From NCBI GenBank assembly GCA_025201765.1, contig MU623379.1:124001-188000 (forward strand): a stretch of 64,000 bases of DNA, read 5' to 3'. The position numbers and the translations under genes were made by a program. Numbering within the stretch: the stretch's first letter is position 1; each line of letters starts with the position of its first letter. The notes under the pieces are model-generated. The model worked only from the letters and a program-made list of their open reading frames with translations. It was not told the DNA's origin and ran no database searches. This stretch comes from Daldinia sp. FL1419. Taxonomy: Eukaryota; Ascomycota; Sordariomycetes; Xylariales; Hypoxylaceae. Of this stretch, positions 1 through 12,121 are shown one piece after another.

Positions 1-1235
1 TACTAATCTTATCGTCTTCCCCTGGCTGCTGTTGGGGTACCGTTGTATTATTCTGGCCAGCTCCCGCAACGGCCCCTACATCAGCACCGTTTGCTTTAGA
101 GGGATCGAGTGACGCATCGTTACTAACCCCCTGTGTAGTGAACGACGTTAGATCAAACTCGGGCATTGGAGCTGGGGGCGCGCCCGATGCTTCGTTGCTC
201 GGCGGCGCCAGGGAGAATTGCATATCTGTGAAACCCAGCGTACTACCTTTCCCCGCCGTATTAGTACCACTGCCTGCGGCGTTGACGGGTACTGGCGTAG
301 CGTCGAGAGTGGCGTCCTGGGCGGCTTGTGCCGCCGGTGTAGCCTGGACTTGTCTGTTCGATTGGGAATTGGGTGCTGCTGGCTGCGACTGGGCCGTAGC
401 TGCTGGCCCTATGGCAGGTGGTTGAGGGGGTTGAAGCCTAGGAATTTGTGGCAGAGGCACCGGTGTTACTTTAGGAGGTTGAGCCAGCTTTGGCGAGGGT
501 TTCGGTAATTGCTTCGGGGAAGGCTTCACTTCATTCTTGATCGGAGGAGTAGCTCTAACCGGTTGTCTGATGGTGCCCGGCGGAACCCGTGGCGATGGCT
601 TCTTATCCTTAGAGGTCAAGTCCACCACGTCGGTAGACATTCCCATGCCCATGCCCATATCGGGGAATGGGGCTGCCGGTTTGCTCTCCTGCTTAGGAGT
701 AAAAGCCGGGGTACTCATGCTATGTGCCGCTGAGGACGGTAATTCCATCATTGGTGCCGGTGGTGCTACAGGCTGTGGAGCTGGAGCTGGAGCTGGAGCT
801 GGAACTGGAGCTGGAACTGGAACTGGAACTGGAGCTGGAGCTGGAACGGGAACGGGAACGGGAGCTCGGGCTGTACGTAGCTTCTCCAAATCTCGCAGAA
901 TGACGGCCTTGGCCCTGGTCTATCGATCAAGTTAGCCTGGACGAGGCCAGAGACTATACAGCAGGCGAGTACATACAATCTCACTTTCTAGGTCATCTAA
1001 AGCATAATGATACATGGCCACAGAATCTGAAGTCTTTGCGCGTATCGCGTTGTTTGCACTGGCGTTTCTTGGACCCTCCTTGCTATTTGCTCTGAGATGC
1101 TTTCCGGTTTGCACCAACTACGACGATATTGTTAACGAGATCGTTCGTTTCGGGTTATCTTGGTAAAGAGTAACTTACGACCTCATTGAACATCTTGTCT
1201 AGGATCTCAAGAGGATCCTGTCTGGGAGCCGCCAT
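1..1235 (-). CDS. Proline-rich protein, possibly Mediator tail subunit Med2-like (3' end beyond window)
   Basis: The gene reads leftward from an ATG at 1235. Exons that keep frame are 1179-1235, 977-1117 and 919 down to the window edge, with introns bounded by GTAAGT...TAG and GTATGT...TAG. The N-terminus (MAAPRQDPLEILDKMFNEV) is followed by a short helical stretch (ALDDLESEI, then RAKAVILRDLEKL). After that comes a long disordered region very rich in P, A, Q and S, with a Pro-Val/Pro-Ala tract encoded by a GC-rich hexanucleotide repeat. A later segment reads GFTDMQFSLAPPS. A helical N-terminus before a P/Q-rich tail resembles fungal Mediator tail subunits of the Med2/Med29 kind, but this is from memory of the family and not certain. 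The stop codon lies outside the window. It shares a 2-kb divergent upstream region with the PUB1-like gene. Confidence 0.6.
778..866. repeat. Coding hexanucleotide repeat (Pro-Val/Pro-Ala tract)
   Basis: About 14 near-identical six-base units of the form GGAGCT/GGAACT/GGAACG on the plus strand. On the minus strand, inside exon 3 of the Mediator-like gene, they encode alternating Pro-Ala and Pro-Val. Such tracts commonly vary in length by slippage without breaking the frame. Confidence 0.85.
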
Positions 1236-3273
1236 CGCGGCTATAGTTCATTCCAAGGTATTTCCAATCGATGGAGGGTAAAGGGTAGGTTCTAGGGCTG
1301 AATTCTTCGAGATAGATTCTTGCAAAGAAGCATTTAGCTATATATTTAGCCAATCATTTATTGGGTATATTTCACCATCTATAGGTACCTAGTTGATGAG
1401 TACAAGGTAAGGAGGTGGTGATATTGCGAAGGTCACAATGGTATGAAGTTACCGTGTAGCAGCTAAGATTTGATTTGTCGTGTAACTTAGCTACTAGTGC
1501 CCACATCGAATAAGGTTACTGGTTCTTATTGCGTAGGGCTGCTACGTTAACCTGTGGCTGGTGGTCTACTAATTATGCACCTAGAAGCGTAGGCATCCGG
1601 GGTACTTAGAAGTACATGTAAGTCCATAGGTACCTATGTATAGTTAAGAAGCCAGAAATGCAACGACTTAATAAAACAAATTATGCCGTAAGATGGGTTG
1701 TCAGACTAGCCTTCCAACTTTATTCAAGTTAAAAAATAAGCGCTCTTCTTGTTTGGGGATAGCAATGAGGCATCCGGTGCGGATACATAAGCAATTTGAA
1801 TGATACCTCATCATGGAAGAGTTGGGTTAATATACAATCAACGGATGGGCTATTTACCTACTTCAGGTACCCGTACCTACTTGAGATGTACACTAGATAA
1901 TTAGGTATCTACTGCATCTGAACTATGTGGGGTATCTGAAGTAACTAAGCGCACATGCGATTCTGAAGGTTGGCAGGCCGGATAGTTAGGTCAATCACCC
2001 CACGTTTGTGCATTATTACCTAAGCCACCCAAAGGTTCCTTCTTTGATGCTTTGTGTGGCTTAGCAGCACCTACCCCACCACCATTCAGCGAGTTATCCA
2101 GGTAAGATGTGGTGTAGGTAATAACTAATACCTACCTCCTCGTAGCGTTGTGGTGAATGAGGTAGGTAAGGTACCTTAAGGGTATGTATTTGCGAGCACC
2201 TGGGTACTAGGTATTGTATATAGTAGGTATGCACTACCTAAGGATGTAGGTAACGTCCCCGACCTAGAGACAGCCGGAGACAGGCTACCTAGGTAGGTAG
2301 GTAGGTAGGTAGGTACCCATCCCCACATTTCAGAACAAGGCTTCTCCACTTATCCATCAAACTCGTCTGAAAAAAACCCAATCCCACGCCGCATCTGCTA
2401 GACCCCGTTTGCTTCCCTCTCCTTCCTCCATCTCTCATATCGTGTGCAGAAAATCCTCACGTATCGTCGGTGCAGTGTGTTGAAAATTGGGGGACTCCTC
2501 CTTTTAAGGCAGTTTCCTTTTTCTCTTCCTTCTCATATTTGTTCTCGTCTCGTCGCCGTCGTCTTATTTTTTCCACTCGGTCAAACGGTTCACTTTTTGT
2601 CATTTTTCTTAACTGTCGTCCGGTCGCTTGAGGCGTTGCATCCTGCATACGTTCCTTGCTCCGCCGCTATCAACGTTTCCCGCCGACAGCAAAGTGAACG
2701 TCACTCTTAAAAAATCTCTCTTCAGTCTAGGCGGCACTTCTCCCTTCTCATATTTGAGTTGCGAAGACATTATTATTCCTCTGCGCGTCTTCGTCTAGAA
2801 TCGCATTGTATCGGCGTCCTATTCTTGAACGACTTTTATTCGGGATTTCTTCTCTTCGATAAGGAAAAAAAAGTAGCTTGCGTTCCAACCATCTCCCACT
2901 CATCATTGCGCATTTCCATCTACTATTTGCACAATCCCGACAGATTCGCCAACCACGAGCGCGCCCATTGTATTTGAGAAGAAAAGAAGAAAAAAAAGGT
3001 CGGGATAACAGAATCGGATCTTCAAAACCCCACCTTTTTCCTCGCCTTTTTTTTTGTTCACGACTTGAAAACTGAACGAAGCTACGACAATTTCCCAAAG
3101 TCGATAAGGATTAGGGAACCCTTTTTAATCTAGAAAACTGCACCCCTCCTTTTTTCGCAAATCAGCTTTTTTCGACTGCTCATTTTCGTCGCATCTCTGC
3201 AACCAATTAATTTTTTTGCACGACAATCTTACTACATCTTTAAATATCATCTTAAGATAATTGTCTTTTCGCA
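1236..3273. other. Divergent intergenic region and long CT-rich leader of the PUB1-like gene
   Basis: No gene was recognised in these 2 kb between two divergent start codons. The left half carries many TAGGTA/TACCTA motifs, including an array at 2290-2315. From about 2400 to 3270 the plus strand is CT-rich with T runs, as is usual for fungal promoters and 5' leaders just ahead of a start codon. Short reading frames here resemble no known protein. Confidence 0.6.
2290..2315. repeat. TAGG tetranucleotide array
   Basis: Six consecutive TAGG units followed by TA, directly next to other TACCTA/TAGGTA copies. This is the longest perfect run of the motif that recurs in most intergenic regions of the window. 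Confidence 0.9.
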
Positions 3274-4971
3274 ATGGCTGATACTTCCGCCGCTTCTCAG
3301 TTGCCTCCTCCTCCCCAGCCTAATGCTGGCGCGCCTGGATTTGACAACCAAAATGGCCAGGCTAATCCTACTCACATGCCGCCGCCGCCTCTTCACATCC
3401 CACCGAACACAAACCCCATTCCTACGGCCATCACCTCTCCCATGTCCGCCGTTGATAAGGGAGGCGTGATGTCTCCTGGCGGGGGCCCATTCCCACGACG
3501 TGCGGCGCCTGAGCCTAACAAGCGCGCCCTGTATGTGGGTGGTCTTGACCCTCGCGTCACGGAGGACGTCCTGCGCCAGATCTTCGAAACCACCGGACAT
3601 GTGCAAAATGTCAAGATAATCCCGGACAAGAACGTAGGTGACATCTCGATGCCTGTGTTGGTCTTATCATTACGGGCTCGCATTATAACAAATTACCTTT
3701 GAGGGATGCGCTAACCTTTCTACAGCAGAAGGGATATAACTACGGTTTCGTCGAATACGATGACCCGGGTGCGGCTGAGCGTGCCATGCAGACGCTTAAT
3801 GGCCGACGTGTTCACCAATCCGTATGATTTCCCCGTTGCAGCTAAAGGAAAGGACTAACAAGCGATATAGGAGATTAGAGTCAATTGGGCCTATCAGTCA
3901 AATACTACTAACAAGGAAGACACCTCGAGCCATTTCCACATTTTCGTCGGCGACCTATCTAATGAAGTCAATGATGAAGTCTTGCTACAAGCCTTCTCGG
4001 CTTTTGGAACCATCTCGGAAGCTCGTGTTATGTGGGACATGAAGACTGGACGTTCTCGAGGTTACGGCTTTGTCGCTTTCCGAGATCGTGCGGATGCCGA
4101 GAAAGCCCTGAGCTCAATGGATGGCGAGTGGTTAGGATCTCGTGCAATTCGATGCAACTGGGCAAACCAAAAGGGACAGCCTTCGATGGCTCAACAGCAG
4201 GCGATGCAGGCTATGGGCATGACGCCTACTACTCCTTATGGTCACCACCACTTCCCTACTCACGGAATCCAGAGCTATGACATGATCGTTAACCAGACGC
4301 CGGCTTGGCAGACTACCTGTTACGTCGGCAACCTGACTCCATACACTACCCAGAATGACGTCGTCCCCCTCTTCCAGAACTTTGGTTATGTTACCGAGTC
4401 CCGATTCCAAGCCGATCGAGGCTTCGCCTTCATCAAGATGGACACTCACGAGAATGCCGCGATGGCTATCTGCCAACTGAACGGATACAATGTCAATGGG
4501 CGACCTCTGAAGTGCAGCGTAAGTGGAATTTATTGACATGCACGGATATGATATTAATTATTTGATAGTGGGGTAAGGATAAGACCCCTAATGCTCAAGG
4601 AGGTTTCGACCCTTCACAACAAGCATTTAGCCCTCAAAGTGCCCAGGCGTCTGCGTACCCAGGCACACCTTCAACGTTCTTCCCACAATATGGTGGTATG
4701 TCAAATTCTACACTACCTGGTTTTTTTTTTCTTTTTTTCCTTTGCACTATCATACTTACACATACTAGCAGGTCAGTATGGTGGTCAGCAGCAACCCTAT
4801 GGTGGACCGCCGGCTCAGTCGCCTGCTGGTTATGGAGCGCAGCCCATGGGCTATGGTGGTCCGCCGAGTGCTGGAGGTTATGGTCGCGGTCAACAGCCGC
4901 CCAGCCAACCATGGACACAGCCGCCACCTGCCCAGGGTTTTAACAGCGGATATCCTGGATACCAGGCTTAG
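3274..4971 (+). CDS. PUB1: PUB1/TIA1-like poly(A)-RNA-binding protein, three RRMs
   Basis: Five exons join in frame: 3274-3633, 3726-3821, 3871-4518, 4569-4695 and 4772-4971, giving about 476 residues. A proline-rich N-terminus (about 1-80) precedes three RNA recognition motifs. RRM1 starts near residue 84 with ALYVGGLD and has its RNP1-like core at YNYGFVEY. RRM2 starts near 173 with IFVGDL and has RGYGFVAF. RRM3 starts near 300 with CYVGNL and has RGFAFIKM. A Q/G/Y/P-rich tail follows, typical of proteins that enter stress granules. This order matches yeast Pub1 and animal TIA-1, which bind U-rich or AU-rich mRNA in nucleus and cytoplasm and affect stability and translation. The second intron contains a clear GACTAAC branch site. 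The start is the first ATG after a long CT-rich leader. Confidence 0.93.
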
Positions 4972-7900
4972 CGGTTTTAGAGGTTCATTCTTTTTTTTGG
5001 TGGAGCGTCTGGTTAACAAAGTTCCATTCGGATGTGAGCGATACGTACTTACGTTACCCCTGTTCTAGTCTGGTTGCTCGGTAGATGGGATGCGCATTCG
5101 AGCATAGGCCCTCTAGGTATTTCTATGGAACGCAAGCCACGCCAGTTGGGGAATTTTCTCTTTAGATGACGCATTTCAGTTTTTGCTTGTTACTTTCTAC
5201 TCTTAACATTTTCTCTCTTGCTATTTTTGTGGTTGTGATTCTAGCTCGGATTCTTGAAAATCAAGGGCTCTACTTGTTGTTTGGTTCCGTTCTGAAAAGA
5301 AAAAAGTTTCTGGCATTTCCTTAAACGCTTCTTTGATACCTCCCGAGCATTTATTGATACAGGCGCAACGATTTTCTCGCGTTGGGCCTGACGAAGTTAC
5401 GGCGTACCCTATCACTCTTCTCTTCAACACCCCCCCTTTTTAGGCTGTGGGAGCAGGCTTCTTGATAGCCCACGAGGAACCAAAAATTTCATTTCTATTA
5501 AAGGAAAAAAGACGACGTAGAGGTTTGTTGCGGTACCTCTTCCCAGGGGCAAGGTGTATGTAGTCCCAATCGAGCTGACTGGCTGGGAGCAGGATGACCA
5601 GCAGTCTGTAGAGCTCACGAACAAAGATGACAAGTTAAGTTGGATTAGCACGAATTGATCATATCGTGTCCATATACCTCTTCAAACTAGACGGATAGTA
5701 CCATAATTATATCACAGGTATAACGTGGTACGTATATGACCCGGCCAAAACCTCTTAAGATTTAGAGGGGGGTACTTGGTAACCTCGCAGGCTTGAGAGG
5801 CAGGAGGTAAGTTAGATTAGAAATAAGTATATAAATATCGACTAGTGATATTTAAAAATTCCGATCTCTACAATAGACAAAAGACCTTTGATTTGGCTAC
5901 TCGGTTACCTAATGTATACGTGATGCGACAATCTGCTCAACGATCTTCGGCATAAGGGGTGAGATGTGACAATCTTACAACGAGAATCCTTGTCTGTCTG
6001 GCGTCATTTAGGCTCGAGAGGATTTGTAATTAAGCCCAACCTTGGTTGTAAAGTACTAACTAGGTAGGTAGGTAGCTAGTTGTAAGATACTGAATTGCTT
6101 TTCTATAACTATGCTAATATACCTAGGTAGTTACTGGTATCTTTTAAGGGGAAATTATATATACTTGTTATTTAAAGAATACCTTGCTTTGTCGTGTGGA
6201 AAGACCAAATATTAAACCCGACTCGCCACTATAGCAGATTAGAAGGGCATGACGGTGGTTCGGTGGACGTGGACGGGTTGCTCCAAAGGTTGGAACGTTT
6301 TGACGTACCACAACCGGGCGGACCGGCAAACATAAAAGGTAGTATCGCAGTTAGATCGACAAATTATGTGCAATGCAGCACAAGGGAAAATAATAATAAT
6401 AAAAATAAAAATAAAAATAGACAACTGTCGAACGAGCTAATCTAACGAAGCTACCTACGAGAGGACCCCAGCTTGGCACGACTTTTGCAGCGCAGTGCAG
6501 CGTAGTGTAGCGCATCGTATCGTGTATCATCATCTGTGGACACTCCCTGGCTGAATTCGCTGGTTATGCTGATTCGATTCGCCATTATGGGATATGGAAG
6601 ACAAAAGACGGAGGGTCAATTTGACAAAACCGGGGAAATGGCGTAGGGGAGGAAAAGAAGAAGAAAAAAAAAAAGAGAGAAATCGCTTTGATTTATATCA
6701 CTGACATATGTTACAAGTCATGTTATTGTCGTATCTACTTCCATGTGTTTATTTCGAACGTCTCGGGCGGTACGTGAGGAGAGGGCCCTTACAGCGTTCT
6801 CTGCCTATTTTTATGAGATATGACGGCGTATTATAGCGTCTCGTTCTTTTTCGTCTTGTTCCTGGGACACATGCTCAAACATGCTAGAAAAGGCCGGCAT
6901 GTATCCGATACAAAGACAAGGCCTTGAATCGAGATGATATCCTGTCTCTCCTTTTTTTTTTTTCTTTCTTGTAGTTATAGCCTATAGGGATTTTAGCACG
7001 TCTAGCCCGAAGAAAGATTCCCGAGAACGACTTGTGCTTGGTTTTATTATTATTATTTTTTATGTTTGTTTGTTTGCTGGTTTCGTTACGTCGTTCTGTC
7101 GAGATGCGTCGGTTAATAACGCCTTTGTGGCGAGGATTTCCGGTGCCATCACACCGGCATTCTCAAGTCCCCCTTTCGTTTTCGTCGCTGTTATTTGGAG
7201 GCGCCGCGTAACTGGTAATATTGAAACCTAACCCAACTACATACGTATAATGAATAACTTGGTCACCTAGTAATTATAGGTATGTAGTATATAGATATAG
7301 TTACTCGAATGAGATGTCCAAATTAATTAGGTAAGTGGTTAGGGATGCCACAAATAAAGTAGATTATCGATTTAAATGTTGCAGTCCCTAGTCCCGCAAT
7401 CTCAATTGCACATGCATCTGATTTCCGTTTGTATGTGACCCTCCAGCCATCGTATGGGTACAGGGGAGTAAGCTAACCTAGGTACTATAACAGGTACGCA
7501 CGCAACCTACTATGTACCTAAGTTATTATATTTGTTTTGAAAAGAGAAAAGGTCGCTTGAGCATGTTCTGATCAAACACCTGTATTTAAAAGATATCAAA
7601 TTTTAAATAATTATGGTTTGACCGGTTGAATGTACCTCACCTAGTATATATGGAAATAGTTATCTGTTATTCAAAACATTTCTTTCTTCCTCTTCTTTTA
7701 ATTCCTTCTGCCACGAAGTTTGCGTCAATACGTTCTACATGTAGATGCGTGTAGTTGTGGATATAAACATTGAACTAATTATAGGTAACTTGAAAACTTA
7801 GTACGAGGTATACCTTCTTAGTGTAGGTACCTAACGTATGGACCTGACATGGAAGCCTTGAGAGTTCCAAGGTTCCGAGCTTATTAAAGCTAGGTACCTG

Positions 7901-9226
7901 ATAAGAAAGCCAAATAAAAATAAAAATAAAAAATAAGAGAAAGAGAGAAGGGACATTCAAGAGGTTGTTATTACCGTAATCGTAGAGTATTAAAATTCGT
8001 TAAACGTCCAGGCGACGCCCTTTGTGCTTTTGTGCTACATGAAGGTGGGTGTATCTTACTTTCCCCGCCGTACCTCTATTACTCTCACTTTACATAGGTA
8101 GTACCTAACCTAAAGCCTAGGTACAATACATTCAGACAAACCCCGGATGCCCAGGTGGTTCAGTGCCTTATATTAGTAGGTACCCAACCCACCCAATCCC
8201 CTCCGATAACAGTACATCTCGAGATACACAGTTAAGGTCAACCTAACAAAACAAAAATAAGGCAAGATGTACATTGTAGAAGATACTAGTAAAATGGCGC
8301 AAACATACGCATATTTCTATGTAGTTATTTATCTTTTTAGCTTAGGTACCTACCTTAGTAGGTATCTCTCTAGGTACATGCGTACGATGTGTGCTTTCAA
8401 TAGGTAAGCCAAGCTTGCTGCAGGTCAACCACCTACCCATGGCTTATCTTATGTTGTCCCTCCACTCTTTTTTTTCAGATTCTCACTTTCTTGTCCTGAC
8501 TGACGTACCCGCCGTCCAATCCCAAAACCTCACGACACAAATCTGCTTTCTAACCGTATCCTCTTCCCTCCTCTCCTTCTTTTTCTTCTTAAAAAAAGTT
8601 TTGTTTTCCTTTGCATCCTCAGATGAAGAAATAAAGGGTCTGTTCAAGAATAAGACAAAATAAAAGCAACTATAACTAACAGTACCCGAAATTCCTAGTC
8701 GCGTCCTTTTTAGTTTCTTCGCATTATCATGAATACCTAAATCCTACCATTGTACCAGACTAAACCTCTCCCGTATATCGCATTTGGGTACGAACCGCAG
8801 CCCTCGCCCATTCGTCATCCTTGTTTTCCCCATTTTCGGCCAACCTTTTTTTGTCTTCTGGTCCCAAACAACCCAGATAACCCAGGTAGACAATCCAGAC
8901 AATCCAGACAACCCAGACAACCCAGACAATCTAGGTAGACACCAGACACACTGAACAAGTCAGCAACGTCGAGCCCTGTTAGCACAGTTAGCCAAAGCCC
9001 GCATTTCTAAAAGTGCGAGCCCTTTGCTCAACTCCAACTCTTGCTAATGCGCGTGCTATGACTTAGGTAGACAACCCCCCCCAAAGGACCAACGATCTTT
9101 TTGACCGGAATTGGTCAATATCGATTTACCCCAATTCATATTCATACTTACTCGATTCAACTTTATTCATCGCCACTCCTCACCCGCTGAACCTGCCGTC
9201 TCGCTTTTCCTTGTCGCCCGGACGCC
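4972..9226. other. 4.2-kb non-coding region upstream of YAK1
   Basis: No gene was recognised. The left part holds the 3' end of the PUB1-like transcript. The rest is AT-rich with dispersed TAGGTA/TACCTA motifs (for example near 6060, 7490, 8095 and 8345), A-rich runs such as AATAATAAAAATAAAA at 6389-6418, and a CAACCCAGA-type repeat just ahead of the YAK1 leader. Several open frames of 60-95 codons are low complexity or T-rich translations. The length suggests a large promoter or long leader for the kinase gene, but nothing here proves that. Confidence 0.55.
8868..8939. repeat. Nine-base minisatellite (CAACCCAGA/CAATCCAGA)
   Basis: About seven imperfect copies of a nine-base unit, with CCAGACAA and CCAGGTAGA variants, about 290 bases upstream of the YAK1 start. 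The repeat is free of stops on both strands, and its minus-strand reading gives SGL repeats. It is more likely a simple repeat than coding sequence. Confidence 0.8.
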
Positions 9227-12121
9227 ATGGATCAATGGCAGGGCTATTCCGACGCCGCTGGCGGTCCTCGAAGATTTAACGGCGGTAGTCAAATGACTCC
9301 GGGTAGGGAATATGCTCAGCAACCTTCTCAAGTTCAACCTCCCGTCGGTTTCAAGTACGATCAGTACCAAGGGGCGATAAATTCGCATGCTCCTCAGCAG
9401 AGCGCGACTTCGCCTATCACCACCCCGCAGTTACGCGATGGCAATGGTGACGTCCCTATGCAAGATGCCCATGACCCTTATGGAAGCATGAAATATCCCA
9501 TGCGCCCGCATCATCAGTCGCACCTTTCTGGTGGCAGGTCCTCGAACCTGCACTCTCCTTCTGAGCCCTCGGCTGCTGCTCAGCGATACTCGCCCATGGA
9601 AGTACTTTCGCCAACATCGCCGTATGCACCCAAGCCGGCAACAAATCAGGCTCAGTTTTCCGCGCCCCACACTCAGCGCCAGTCGCCCACTCGAGCTGAT
9701 TATCAGTCTCAGAGCCCTTACTACGGCCGACAGAACTCACACCTACCTTCCATTACGCCTTACGCGAATTCTCAAGAAAACTACACATCTTCTACTGTTA
9801 CGCCCTTGGACGGAGCCTATGCTAATGACCCAAAATCGCCGAGGAGAGCGCTTCAGCCTACTGCCACCATGCCCGTCGAGAAAAAGCCCGTGCCCCAGTT
9901 TAAGAAGATCGGAGCCGTGTCAGACTTGCGACCCAAGGTCAATGCTCAACCGCCGTTCCGTCGCGCAAATCCCGAGGGAGGGTTTATAAGTGTATGAAGA
10001 CTTACTATTGAGTACTTACCTAGAATACAGAAGTTCTAACAAATTTTTACAGCCTCTCCAAGCCCTTACCGTCCACCTACCCGCGACATATCGCATATGC
10101 AACCCCAACTTCAAATACGAGTCTTCCCGCAATCCCCGTCGGGTGCTGACTAAACCGAGCAAGGGAACCAAGAACGATGGGTATGATAACGAGGATAGTG
10201 ATTATATTCTATACGTCAACGACATTCTGGGATCCGAAGAAGCTGGCCATAAGTACGTTTGAATTCACGGTTACTTCCTTGCGAACTATTACTGATCTAC
10301 GCTGTAGAAACCGATATCTCATCCTGGATGTGCTTGGACAAGGTACTTTTGGGCAGGTTGTCAAATGCCAGAACTTGAAGACCCAAGAGGTTGTTGCCGT
10401 CAAAGTCATTAAAAATAGGACAGCGTACTTCAACCAGAGCATGATGGAGGTGTCTGTATTGGACTTGGTAAGACTTGGGTCTAAGTTGTCTACTTCGGGG
10501 TTTGCTAACGATTATATAGCTAAACACGAAGCTTGATAAGAACGATGATCACCATTTACTACGACTCAAGGATACTTTTATCCACCGACAGCATCTTTGC
10601 TTAGTATTCGAACTCTTGAGCGTTAATTTGTACGAGCTCATAAAGCAGAATCAATTCCGAGGTCTCAGCACGACACTCGTCCGGGTTTTCGCCCAGCAGC
10701 TCCTCAACGGTCTCGCTTTGCTCAACAAGGCGCGGCTGATACATTGCGATTTAAAACCCGAGAATATCTTGTTAAAGAACCTCGAGAGTCCCATCATCAA
10801 GATTATAGACTTCGGATCAGCCTGTGACGAACGGCAAACGGTGTACACATACATACAGTCACGATTCTATCGGTCCCCAGAAGTATTATTAGGCCTACCC
10901 TATTCTTCGGCAATCGACATGTGGTCGCTTGGGTGTATTGTGGTCGAGCTGTTTTTGGGTCTGCCGCTGTTCCCCGGCTCGTCCGAATACAACCAGGTCT
11001 CGAGAATCGTCGAGATGCTTGGAAATCCACCAAACTGGATGATCGAGGTCGGTAAGCAGGCCGGTGATTTCTTCGAGAAGAGGCAGGATGAGTTCGGCCG
11101 AAAAACGTACCATCTGAAGAGCATGGAGCAGTACTCCCGGGAGCGTGGTACGAAAGAACAACCTAGCAAGAAGTACTTCCAAGCCAGCACTCTACCGGAA
11201 ATTATCAAGTCCTATCCAATGCCGCGAAAGAATATGAAACCCAACGAAGTTGAACGAGGTAGGCTCCATGTTCAGATGAGATATGTTTGGCCCAGCTAAC
11301 TTCTACGCCTAGAAATGAACAATCGAATTGCCTTCATCGACTTCGTACGGGGATTACTAACTATTAGCCCTCTGGAGAGATGGTCACCGCAACAGGCAAA
11401 GCTTCATCCATTCATCACTCAACAGAAATTCACCGGTCCTTTCGTACCGCCGATGAACCTTAAGTCGAGTTCTTTGAATCGCTCCCTGGCTCCCGGAACC
11501 CAACAGCAGCAACAAGCCGCCGAACTTAGCAAACAGAGAGCACAGCAAGCCCAAGCCCAAGCCCAGGCCGCTGCTCAGGGAGCCTATATCATGCAGAACT
11601 CCCAGTATCCAGCTACACCACACGGGCAACCCTCGATGTATCAGACCAATGGCTTATATACCCCTAGCGGTAGTCATTCCGGAGCGCCACCTCCCTATAG
11701 TGCCCAACAAACCGCTTACGGCCAAATGGGCATGGGCCAAGTACCGGCACCAATGGTGCCCGCGAACTACGCTGCCGCCCCGCAACCAAACCTATACCAA
11801 CAAGCTACGGTTCGGGCGGGCCGCCAGCGTGCCTCGACAATGGACCAGCAGCAGAGTGGTATACCCGCTGCGATTCAGAGGGTCGCTAGCCACCTCGATC
11901 CAAGCCAGCCCATCAGACTGCAACCGAGTCCTGCGTACTATCCACCGCCCGCTGAAGGTATAGGTCTTACAGATCCTGGAGCAGGTAGAGTAGCTGGTAG
12001 GAGAGATAGTAGGTCGCAGAGAGGAGGTGCTACTAGGGGCAACCGTGATTTTATCCGCAATCTAGAAGAAAGGACGCTCGAAGAAGGTTTCATGGGGGGT
12101 GGCCAGAATCCGTGGGCCTGA
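9227..12121 (+). CDS. YAK1: YAK1-type dual-specificity (DYRK family) protein kinase
   Basis: Five exons join in frame: 9227-9991, 10053-10252, 10308-10467, 10520-11258 and 11313-12121, about 890 residues. A disordered Q/S/P-rich N-terminus (1 to about 255) precedes the DYRK-type lead-in (YILYVNDILG). The kinase domain begins near residue 323 with VLGQGTFGQVVKC. The ATP-binding lysine is in VAVKVIK (near 354), the catalytic loop is HCDLKPEN (near 450), the metal-binding motif is DFGSA (near 472), and the activation segment is YIQSRFYRSPE, whose second tyrosine is the expected autophosphorylation site. The C-terminal tail is rich in Q, A and P. In yeast, Yak1 restrains growth downstream of PKA and TOR and activates stress factors. 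All catalytic residues are present, so the kinase should be active. Confidence 0.95.

Noticed and set aside
138..935. Plus-strand frames of 95, 96, 74 and 132 codons at the left edge
   Set aside because: They are antisense to the Mediator-like gene; one is just the GAGAGT repeat reading of the hexanucleotide tract.
8744..8929. Minus-strand frame with SGL repeats
   Set aside because: It translates the nine-base minisatellite only.
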